Origin: a virus
Strand: one strand, 5' to 3'
Virus record (IMG/VR): IMGVR_UViG_3300045993_000279
Span: 1-23,619 of that record
Length of the DNA: 23,619 bases
The position numbers and the translations under genes are program-made. Of this stretch, positions 6,994 to 12,673 are shown piece after piece (position 1 is the first letter of the stretch; each line of letters opens with the position of its first letter). The notes below the pieces were generated by a model that saw only the letters and a program-made list of their open reading frames with translations, was not told the origin of the DNA and did no database searches.

Positions 6994-7373
6994 CACACCC
7001 TCCAGTTGAGCGTCGGAAGCGTCATGCTCGGTGACGACTCAGCGAGAACCGCCATCTTGGTGAGGTCGTCCAGTTCGAGTCCTTCAACGCCGTGTTCGAG
7101 GAGCGTGCAGAAGAGGTCGCCAGCAGCCGCTAGGAAGGTCACGCGCCGGGTATCTTCCCAGGTGAACGTGCGCGGGCGCCGGTCCTTCAGGACCATGCGG
7201 AGCGCGCCGAGGACCGCCCGGATGTGCTTGCAATCGACCCGCCGGTTAACGCCGCGCGTCCAGGCCGGGCAGGAGCATCCGAGCTTGCCGTGACTTTCGC
7301 CCTCGGTCTGAAGGCACACGTTGTACGGGTTCCGAGAAGTACCGCTCACGCTGGCGACGTGGATCCAGGCCAT
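6993..7373 (-). CDS. SWIM zinc-finger protein
   Basis: 126 aa, ATG at 7373, one base after the stop of the HicA-like gene. Residues about 30-62 hold CSCPAWTRGVNRRVDCKH, the C-x-C-xn-C-x-H pattern of SWIM zinc fingers, which bind DNA or proteins and occur in recombination partners (Shu complex) and in some bacterial and viral proteins. The second half is helical and acidic (EHGVEGLELDDLTKMAVLAE). It overlaps sbcC by TGATG, so it is probably translationally coupled to the exonuclease ATPase and may act with it (inference from position). Confidence 0.82.
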   Translation of the reverse strand: MAWIHVASVSGTSRNPYNVCLQTEGESHGKLGCSCPAWTRGVNRRVDCKHIRAVLGALRMVLKDRRPRTFTWEDTRRVTFLAAAGDLFCTLLEHGVEGLELDDLTKMAVLAESSPSMTLPTLNWRV

Positions 7374-7374
7374 C

Positions 7375-7608
7375 CTAGCCTCCCAACTCGCCCCGCACTC
7401 GTTCGCGCGGGACACCGGCCTTCTCTAGTTGGCGGAGCAGGATGGCGGCCTTGTTGCCGCGGAACTCCGAGGGGCCGTGAAGCACCACGGAGATGAAGGC
7501 GCCGTCCGAGGCGCGGCGCCATACGCCGTGCCCGGAGCGCCGCCTCTGCTGGACGAAGCCCAACCGCTCCAGGAACGCGAGTAGTAGTGGCCGCTTGATC
7601 ATCGCCAT
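7375..7608 (-). CDS. HicA-like small protein
   Basis: 77 aa, ATG at 7608 overlapping the previous stop as TGATG (a second ATG lies two codons on). The order helix (PLLLAFLERLGFV), strand, RRRSGHGVWRR, strand (ISVVLHG), helix (ILLRQLEKAGV) matches the HicA/YcfA double-stranded-RNA-binding-like fold, with the GH (His27) at the place of the HicA catalytic His. HicA proteins are mRNA-cleaving toxins normally paired with HicB antitoxin; no HicB-like gene is adjacent. It may be a domesticated RNA-binding protein, or a toxin restrained by a different neighbour. Confidence 0.62.
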   Translation of the reverse strand: MAMIKRPLLLAFLERLGFVQQRRRSGHGVWRRASDGAFISVVLHGPSEFRGNKAAILLRQLEKAGVPRERVRGELGG

Positions 7609-7787
7609 CAGAACGCTCCCATGCGGGCGGCGACGTACCGCTCCTGCAACTGCCGGTCGGTGAGCCGGCCGGCCTCGAACTCCGCGCGAACGCGCTTGGC
7701 CTCCTCAACCCGGCGCACCGTCTCCTCCGGGAATAGGCCGTACATCGCCTCGATGTCCTCGATCACCATCACCAACTCTGTGTTCAT
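7608..7787 (-). CDS. 59-aa protein, tandem paralogue B
   Basis: 59 aa from ATG at 7787. It aligns without gaps over its whole length to the 59-aa protein just upstream (about 22 identical positions, including RRV, TD, YV and the shared end GAF), so the two genes come from a tandem duplication. The protein is helical and charged, with no known motif. There is an 8-base gap to the upstream stop and a TGATG overlap with the HicA-like gene downstream. A longer in-frame reading upstream overlaps paralogue A and is rejected. Function unknown. Confidence 0.72.
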   Translation of the reverse strand: MNTELVMVIEDIEAMYGLFPEETVRRVEEAKRVRAEFEAGRLTDRQLQERYVAARMGAF

Positions 7788-7795
7788 CCCGCCCA

Positions 7796-7975
7796 CTAGA
7801 ACGCCCCCGCGACCGCAAGAACGTACCCGGTGACCCGATCCTCGTCCGTGATGCAGCCCTCGGCCCACTGGTTCTCGACCGCCAGCAACTCGGTCACCCG
7901 CCGGGCGACCTCCGCGGCCTCCAGGCCCGGGGTCGTCTGGATCTCTTCGATGGCGGCCTGCGTCTCGATATCCAT
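7796..7975 (-). CDS. 59-aa protein, tandem paralogue A, first gene of the operon
   Basis: 59 aa from ATG at 7975, with AAGGAG five bases upstream and promoter cassette 2 directly before it. A longer in-frame reading runs back through the promoter and is rejected. It starts MDIETQAAIEEIQ and ends YVLAVAGAF; the whole protein aligns gap-free to paralogue B. Helical, acidic first half, no recognised domain. As the leader gene of the operon holding sbcC and the modification genes it may be regulatory, but nothing in the sequence proves this. Confidence 0.75.
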   Translation of the reverse strand: MDIETQAAIEEIQTTPGLEAAEVARRVTELLAVENQWAEGCITDEDRVTGYVLAVAGAF

Positions 7976-8046
7976 TTTCTCTCCTTCGGCCGGGTCCGCC
8001 CGACCGTGAAGAGACTGTAGCACGGGCTTTCGAGGTTTGTCAACCT
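7976..8046 (-). promoter_or_regulatory. Promoter cassette 2
   Basis: Minus strand: -35 TTGACA (8043-8038), 18-nt spacer, -10 TACAGT (8019-8014). The palindrome AGGTT-TGTC-AACCT (8033-8046) covers the -35. The leader hairpin CGGTCGGG/CCCGGCCG with one G-U pair (7987-8006) precedes AAGGAG. The TGA of the upstream diphosphohydrolase gene is the TGA of the TTGACA box. It drives the operon 7975 to 689. Confidence 0.85.
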
Positions 8047-8342
8047 TTCGATTGGTCCGTTTCCAACAAAAAGAGGATGCAGGCCCCAGCGTGGGCGAGG
8101 TGCGGCAAGCCCGACTCGGGGTCGGTGGACTCGCCGAGGTGCCACGCGACCAGATGCCGGAGTGCCGCGGCGAAGTACCTGGAGCGCGCGTCTGGAACCT
8201 TCCTCCAGTTACCGGGCGCATATTTCTGGGCTCCGTAGGCGAGCACCTGGACGATGGCGCGCGTGCCGGCCCACGGGAGGAGATTCCAGGGGTCCTTCCC
8301 GCTGTCGTACTTGGCACCATCCACGATTGGCTTCGCCGCCAT
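8040..8342 (-). CDS. dATP/dGTP diphosphohydrolase-like protein (DUF5664 type)
   Basis: 100 aa. ATG at 8342 overlaps the stop of the 119-aa gene as TGATG; an earlier in-frame start is less likely. The start GAKYDSGKDPWNLLPW, the helix VQVLAYGAQKYAPGNWRKV and the segment RYFAAALRHLVAWHLGES followed by GLPHLAHAGACILFLLE are the hallmark blocks of the small phage family annotated as dATP/dGTP diphosphohydrolase (DUF5664), MazG-like all-alpha enzymes that cleave (d)NTP to (d)NMP and pyrophosphate. In some phages a member supplies dGMP for the 2-aminoadenine (Z) pathway, but no purZ-like gene is in view. A role in nucleotide pool adjustment during replication is likely. The last codon overlaps promoter cassette 2. 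Confidence 0.78.
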   Translation of the reverse strand: MAAKPIVDGAKYDSGKDPWNLLPWAGTRAIVQVLAYGAQKYAPGNWRKVPDARSRYFAAALRHLVAWHLGESTDPESGLPHLAHAGACILFLLETDQSKG

Positions 8343-8701
8343 CAGTTCGCGCCCTCGACCGGCCCACCCGAGATCGGCGCGAAGCTGGCCGGCTGCTGGT
8401 TGTTGGTGTGCTCCCATAGACACTGCGCGTGGAGGTGCAGGAGGTCGGCGGCCACCACGGCATCGCGCAAGTAGCCCGGTGCGCGGATCTGGCCGTCCGG
8501 GTCCACGATGGGGCCGCGCGACTGTACGATCCGCGTCAGACCGCCGTCCTCGCCGACGATGCCGATGACGATGCCAAGGCAGCGGCCATCTCGGATGGCG
8601 GCCTCGGTCACCTCGATCATGTGCCGCGCAAACTCCCGCGCCCTGTTGGTCTTCTCCACGTCGAGAATGTACTTCGGGTCGTCGATCATCATGTGCGCCA
8701 C
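8342..8701 (-). CDS. Hypothetical protein, 119 aa
   Basis: The GTG at 8701 directly follows the SbcD-like stop; ATGs three and four codons in are alternatives. Seen: a helix-rich first half (YILDVEKTNRAREFARHMIEVTEAAI), strands LGIVIGIVG and TRIVQSRGPIV, then a helix AVVAADLLHLHAQCLWE and a disordered, Pro/Asn-rich tail. I recognise no family or catalytic motif. It lies between the SbcD-like nuclease and the nucleotide diphosphohydrolase-like gene with tight coupling on both sides, so it is probably expressed with the recombination genes. Confidence 0.75.
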   Translation of the reverse strand: MAHMMIDDPKYILDVEKTNRAREFARHMIEVTEAAIRDGRCLGIVIGIVGEDGGLTRIVQSRGPIVDPDGQIRAPGYLRDAVVAADLLHLHAQCLWEHTNNQQPASFAPISGGPVEGAN

Positions 8702-9826
8702 CTACCCGGCTGCGAGGAACCTGCGCGCTTCTGCGAGAACCGCTCCACGGTCGATGCCCTCGGCGAGCGCCATCGACCCTACGAACGCTGCGAGAACTGT
8801 GTCGAGCCCGTCACTACCGGCCGAACGAGCGCGGGCTGCGGCGCCCCGGGCGGCTGCGCGGGCCGTGTCGGCGGCACCCGTGGTGTCCGCGACTACGGTG
8901 CAGGCGCGGAGCTTTCCCTCCGCCACCAACTGCGCGGCCAGCACGCCGGCCTCCGCCAGCGACCCGTCCGGGCCAACCGACCAGCGGACATAGACCCGGT
9001 TGGCGCCGGCGCTGTCTGCCGCGTCCTGTACGCCGGCTGCATCGGAGACGTTCAAGAACCTCGGGCCGGGCACTACGATCCTGGTGAGCTTCCCGCCCGG
9101 AACGGCATCGTAGACGATGAGCGAGCCGTAGCTCGACATCCCGAGGTTGTCCCACCCGGTAGGGGTCAGCGACCCGATCTGGCACACGTCGAGCCCGCCC
9201 ACCTTCCAAGCCTTGAACCCGTGCCAGTTGCCGGCGAAGAACCCGAACAGGCCGTGGGATGCAGCGAACGGCTGGAGCGCCGCGACCTCGATAGCGTCGT
9301 GCGCCTTCGCCATGTGGACTTCGGTGTATTCGTCGATGAGCCCGGTGTGGGTCACCACGACCCGGGATGGGCGGGTAGCCGGGCCGAGCGCCTGCACCTC
9401 CGCCGGGATCCACTTGCGCGCATCTCCCGGCTGGAAGGGGATCAGGACCAACTCCGACTCGCCGACGCCGACCACGGTCGTCTTCTCGATGACCTGGACG
9501 TGGGGGATAGCGCGGAGCGGCCCTAGCGCGTTGTCGCCGCCGGCGGTGCTCTCGATGTCGTGGTTCCCGGTCAGGATGAACGTCGGGATAGCGGCCGACT
9601 CCAGCGCCTCTTGCGCGAGTCGAACGATCTGGGGCGACGGGCAGGCTACATCGAAGAGGTCGCCGGCGATGATGAACCGCTCGCAGCCGGCGCGGCTCGC
9701 CCGCACCATCGAGTCTGCAAGAGTGGCGGCGACCTCCCGAGCGCGGTCGTTGACGCCCGCGAAGACGGGGCCGCCGCAGGCGCGGTGATTTCCGAGATGG
9801 ATGTCTGCGACGAGTCCGAGCTTCAC
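8702..9826 (-). CDS. sbcD: SbcD/gp47-like metallophosphoesterase nuclease
   Basis: 374 aa, GTG start overlapping the previous stop (GTGA) with GGAGG just upstream. Calcineurin-like phosphoesterase motifs are in order: DIH (D8, H10), GDLFD near residue 55, GNHDIES near residue 96, THTG near 160, and GNWHGF near 200, which give the two-metal site of Mre11/SbcD nucleases. The C-terminal part is an Ala-rich capping region. The length matches T4 gp47 and SbcD. It should pair with the SbcC-like ATPase at 5353-6993 to resect DNA ends for RecA loading. Confidence 0.93.
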   Translation of the reverse strand: MKLGLVADIHLGNHRACGGPVFAGVNDRAREVAATLADSMVRASRAGCERFIIAGDLFDVACPSPQIVRLAQEALESAAIPTFILTGNHDIESTAGGDNALGPLRAIPHVQVIEKTTVVGVGESELVLIPFQPGDARKWIPAEVQALGPATRPSRVVVTHTGLIDEYTEVHMAKAHDAIEVAALQPFAASHGLFGFFAGNWHGFKAWKVGGLDVCQIGSLTPTGWDNLGMSSYGSLIVYDAVPGGKLTRIVVPGPRFLNVSDAAGVQDAADSAGANRVYVRWSVGPDGSLAEAGVLAAQLVAEGKLRACTVVADTTGAADTARAAARGAAARARSAGSDGLDTVLAAFVGSMALAEGIDRGAVLAEARRFLAAG

Positions 9827-10167
9827 GGGGCCTCCACGGCTGCGCGAACCGCCCGGTATTCAGTCCGAGCCGCCTTGCCTCGCGCACACCCGGCGTCTGC
9901 CCGCGAGGAGCATGCGTAATAGACGCCCCGCAGGTTGGCCGGGCTTTTACGCTGACCCGGCAGCTTCCGCACCCGCGCGAAGTTGATGTCGCGCCCGCAG
10001 CCGCAGATGCACGGCACCACCGTTGAAAGCGCGACGGTAAGCAGCGCCGGCGGCATCGGCGCAAACTCGATGCGCCAGCGCGGCTCTGAGGCCCCATCCC
10101 GCCCGTAGTACTCGATCCGCATGAACGGCTTGAGGGCCGGCCATAGCGGGTGCTTTAGGATGCTCAT
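9823..10167 (-). CDS. Cys-rich small protein, probable zinc binder
   Basis: 114 aa. ATG at 10167 overlaps the recA stop (ATGA), with GGAGG seven bases upstream; the longer in-frame reading overlaps recA and is discarded. The core is PCICGCGRDINFARVRK (about residues 55-71), then VYYACSSRADAGCARGKAARTEYRAVR near the C-terminus. The CxCxC plus later C-x8-C spacing suggests a zinc ribbon-like fold. I recall similar short zinc-binding phage proteins of unknown function. It lies between recA and the sbcD-like gene, with GTGA coupling to sbcD, so a recombination-linked role is plausible. Confidence 0.78.
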   Translation of the reverse strand: MSILKHPLWPALKPFMRIEYYGRDGASEPRWRIEFAPMPPALLTVALSTVVPCICGCGRDINFARVRKLPGQRKSPANLRGVYYACSSRADAGCARGKAARTEYRAVRAAVEAP

Positions 10168-11171
10168 GGGACCACCTCCGCCGCAGGTACAGGCTCCTCG
10201 GCCGGCGGTGCGGCTACCGCGGACCAGCCGAGCTTGGCGCGCGCCGCCTCGTAGTTGGCGATGGTGGGCCTGGACGACTCCGGGAGCGCGCCGACCTCCT
10301 TGGCATGCTCGCAGAGGCTCCACAACTCGTCCCAACCGTGCGCGAAGGTGAACCGGATCTTAGCTTCCCGGTGCGGAACACAGTGGCGGTTCTTGATCGT
10401 CTTGAAGCTGGGAAGCTGCCCAATGATCTCGTCCTTGAGCTTCACCTTCTCGCCGGGGTAGAGGCGCACCCGAAGGGAACAGTGGAACTTGGGCGCGTCT
10501 CCGCCCGGGCAGTAGGTTGGGTCGCCGAAGGCAACTCCGACCTTCTTGCGGATCTGGTTCACGAACATGACGTGGGCGCGGGCGCGCATAGCCATCGTGG
10601 TCAACCCGCGGACGAGCTTGGCTACCTGCCCGGCCTTCTTGCCCATCGCGTCACCGGAGAGGTCGCCCTCGATCTCCGCGTTGGTCGTACTGCCGCCGAT
10701 GGAATCGTAGGCGATGAGCGCCGGCACAGACCCGTCTAGCGCGCCCGCAGCCGCCAGCATCGCCGGAACGTACTCCTCCAACGAGTCGGCCTGTACGAGC
10801 ATGACCCGCTCTGGGTCCACGCCAAAGGTCGCCGCCCGCTCCTCGTTGAAGCTGTGCTCCGCGTCACCGTAGATCCCGATGCCGCCGAGCCGCTGCACCG
10901 CCGCGATGGCGGCCATCACAAGCGCCGTCTTTCCCGCACCCTCCGGGCCGGACCACTCGCTGCTACGCCCAACCGCCAGCCCGCCGACGCCCAGGAGCCA
11001 GTGGTCGAGGACCGACAGCCCGAACGGAATGACCTCGCCGGCCTCCGACCGCACGCCGCCATCGGACAGCCGGACGGCGAACTCGGGACGCTTCAGCTTG
11101 TCGTGTACAGCCTTGAGCGCGAGGTCTAGCGCGCGGGCAGCGGCCTTGGTTGGCTTGGACTTCTCGGTCAC
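10164..11171 (-). CDS. recA: RecA/UvsX-family recombinase
   Basis: 335 aa, GTG start at 11171 with GGAGGT upstream. Walker A GPEGAGKT is at residues 75-82; GDAEHSFNEERAATFGVDPERV follows, then Walker B LIAYDSIGG near residue 150, and a central DNA-binding loop region with VNQIRKKVGVAFGDPTYCPGGDA. The core matches RecA. The C-terminus (from about 290) is phage-specific and ends in an Ala/Pro/Glu-rich acidic tail. The neighbouring gp32-like and UvsY-like genes suggest that it works as UvsX does in T4, forming presynaptic filaments for recombination-dependent replication. Its leader holds a GC hairpin at 11193-11217. Confidence 0.95.
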   Translation of the reverse strand: MTEKSKPTKAAARALDLALKAVHDKLKRPEFAVRLSDGGVRSEAGEVIPFGLSVLDHWLLGVGGLAVGRSSEWSGPEGAGKTALVMAAIAAVQRLGGIGIYGDAEHSFNEERAATFGVDPERVMLVQADSLEEYVPAMLAAAGALDGSVPALIAYDSIGGSTTNAEIEGDLSGDAMGKKAGQVAKLVRGLTTMAMRARAHVMFVNQIRKKVGVAFGDPTYCPGGDAPKFHCSLRVRLYPGEKVKLKDEIIGQLPSFKTIKNRHCVPHREAKIRFTFAHGWDELWSLCEHAKEVGALPESSRPTIANYEAARAKLGWSAVAAPPAEEPVPAAEVVP

Positions 11172-11192
11172 GGGAACCTCCAGAACGAAATA

Positions 11193-11217
11193 GGCGGCGC
11201 CCCCAGGCTACGCCGCC
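11193..11217 (-). terminator. GC hairpin with short T tail between SSB and recA
   Basis: On the minus strand GGCGGCG pairs with CGCCGCC (7 bp, 11-nt loop) and is followed directly by TATTTCGTT. This resembles a weak intrinsic terminator or attenuator. It lies 22 bases before the recA start, so partial termination could set the SSB to RecA ratio. Confidence 0.4.
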
Positions 11218-11235
11218 CTACCAGCCTCGCGGATA

Positions 11236-11261
11236 CGCCGGTGGTGGGGGCACCGCCGGCG
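11236..11261 (-). other. 11-bp hairpin downstream of the SSB gene
   Basis: CACCGCCGGCG and CGCCGGTGGTG pair over 11 positions with one G-T pair and a four-base loop. No T-run follows. It may protect the 3' end of the SSB message or act together with the hairpin at 11193-11217. Confidence 0.45.
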
Positions 11262-11304
11262 CTACCTGGGAAGGCCCGGAACGCTACGCTAGGCGCAGCG
11301 CCCG

Positions 11305-12090
11305 CTAGTCCTGATCCTCGTTGGCGAGATCCTGCGCCGTCCTCCGCACCGCCGTGTTGGGGGCCGCCGGCCTGGACGGCGCGGCGCCGAGGCGCCGGGC
11401 GGGCGGACCGACCGGGCGGGCCATGTCCGCGGGGTCGTCGATGCCGAGCATCTCCCGGATCTCCGACGCGGACCGCACCAGCGCGTACTGGTCGAGGTCC
11501 GGCTGGATGTCGATCCAACCGAGGTCGCCGAGGGGGCTCTGGTGCCGCGCCGGGCGCACCGAATACTTCGTGTCCATCATCGAGCCGGACTTCTCGATCA
11601 CGATGTCGTAGCCCGTGTCCGGGAGCGTGAAGTCGCCGCCCGTCTCCTCGTCCCGCGCCAGCGCGAGCAGCGGGTCGTACACGGTCTTCCCGAAGGCGAA
11701 CTTCTGCGGACCCGCCTCGATGTTCGCCCTGTCGATGATGCACGCGAAGACCCGGAGCTTCGCCGCCATCTTGCCGGCGACATCGCGGTCCGCCGCCACG
11801 CCCGTCTTGCGGAGCGCGTCGATGAACTCGCAGATCGGACAGGGGAGCTTCTTCATCTGCCGCGGGCAGACAACGCTGGTGCCCTTCTGCTCACCCGGCT
11901 TCGTGTAGAAGTGCTGCCACACCCGAACGAACGGGGTGTCTTTGCCCGGCCGCGGCGGGAGGAAGCGGACGAGGTTGCGCCCGTCCGCCGGCTTCCAGAA
12001 GTCGCCGCTGCTCGACTTCGCCAGATCCGCCGACTCCGCCGCCATCGACTCCGGCGTCCAACGTCCGTACTTCACGATCTCGGTTCCCAT
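11305..12090 (-). CDS. gp32-like single-stranded DNA-binding protein
   Basis: 261 aa, ATG with AAGGAG upstream. Residues about 30-45 (GDFWKPADGRNLVRFLPP) start an OB-like core. A zinc site H60, C75, C84, C87 (CPRQMKKLPCPIC) closely mirrors T4 gp32 (H64, C77, C87, C90). Aromatic and basic residues (WQHFYTKPG, KFAFGKTVYDPL) suit ssDNA binding. The C-terminus is a Pro/Ala linker ending in acidic DLANEDQD, the usual partner-docking tail of SSBs. It is the only gene in this block flanked on both sides by clear non-coding gaps with hairpins, which suggests separate or self-regulated expression. Confidence 0.86.
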   Translation of the reverse strand: MGTEIVKYGRWTPESMAAESADLAKSSSGDFWKPADGRNLVRFLPPRPGKDTPFVRVWQHFYTKPGEQKGTSVVCPRQMKKLPCPICEFIDALRKTGVAADRDVAGKMAAKLRVFACIIDRANIEAGPQKFAFGKTVYDPLLALARDEETGGDFTLPDTGYDIVIEKSGSMMDTKYSVRPARHQSPLGDLGWIDIQPDLDQYALVRSASEIREMLGIDDPADMARPVGPPARRLGAAPSRPAAPNTAVRRTAQDLANEDQD

Positions 12091-12180
12091 ACTGCTCCTT
12101 TGCCCTGGGCCTTGGCCCTCGGCTTGTGGTGCCCCTACTGCCCGGCGCGGAACGGGGCATGACCGCGCCGGTGAACTTGT
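12091..12180 (-). promoter_or_regulatory. Structured leader of the SSB gene
   Basis: This 90-bp gap holds a perfect 9-bp stem, CCGGCGCGG/CCGCGCCGG with a 12-nt loop (12142-12171), and a 5-bp GGGCC/GGCCC stem with a 2-nt spacer (12107-12118), just before AAGGAG and the ATG. No convincing -35/-10 pair was seen. T4 gp32 represses its own translation through a structured leader; a similar role here is inference. Confidence 0.45.
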
Positions 12181-12645
12181 CTAACCGCGAACCGACCTGA
12201 GAAGCGGGTCGGACATCTCGCTGCGGAGCTTCGCGCCGAGGCTCTGGAGCATGTCCTTCTTGGCCTCCAGCGCCCCGACGAGGCCGCGCAGCCTCGTGCG
12301 CTCGACCTCCGCCTCGATCTCCGCCAGCCGCGCGGAGCCGTAGGTGGGGTCCGTGATGACGTTGGCCCGCACCTCGTCCACGGTCGGCTTCCCGCCCATC
12401 GCCTTCAGCTTCTCCCGCATTTCCAGCATGAGGCTCGCCTCGGTCCGCTCGCTGTCGAGCTTCGCCAGGAGATGCGACTTGTGCGCCTGGGCGTACCGCT
12501 CGTTCCAGTAGGCGAGGTCTGCGGGAACCCGGATGAACTCCTCGTCCAGCGCCTCCGGCTCGACGTTCGCACAGTCGTAGAGGTAGGAGTCCACGTCGAT
12601 CTGGTGGCCGGGCGGGCCGAGTTTTTTCGTTGTCGGAGTAGGCAT
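12181..12645 (-). CDS. UvsY-like recombination mediator candidate
   Basis: 154 aa, ATG with AAGAG upstream. It is almost wholly helical: a short N-terminal extension, LAYWNERYAQAHKSHLLAKLDSERTEASL, a loop with GGKPTVDEVRANVITDP, then coiled-coil-like LAEIEAEVERTRLRGLVGALEAKKDMLQSLGAKLRSEM. The same layout occurs in T4 UvsY (helix, variable loop, then the final region with LDAIKSRGFAIKHIQDM), and the length is close (137 aa). Its place next to the gp32-like and UvsX-like genes supports a mediator that loads recombinase on SSB-coated DNA. Identity at residue level is weak, so the call rests on pattern and context. Confidence 0.6.
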   Translation of the reverse strand: MPTPTTKKLGPPGHQIDVDSYLYDCANVEPEALDEEFIRVPADLAYWNERYAQAHKSHLLAKLDSERTEASLMLEMREKLKAMGGKPTVDEVRANVITDPTYGSARLAEIEAEVERTRLRGLVGALEAKKDMLQSLGAKLRSEMSDPLLRSVRG

Positions 12646-12673
12646 ACCTATCTCTTACGCAGTGGGGGCCGTT

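Noticed and set aside
7796-8320. A longer start for the first 59-aa gene
   Set aside because: It would run antisense-free through promoter cassette 2 and overlap the diphosphohydrolase gene; the ATG at 7975 has an AAGGAG at good distance.
8429-9526. Long open frame on the plus strand over the sbcD-like gene
   Set aside because: It is a shadow of a well-conserved minus-strand gene in GC-rich DNA; no ribosome binding site or domain is seen. Other long plus-strand frames (such as 20300-21364 and 12662-13657) were rejected for the same reason.
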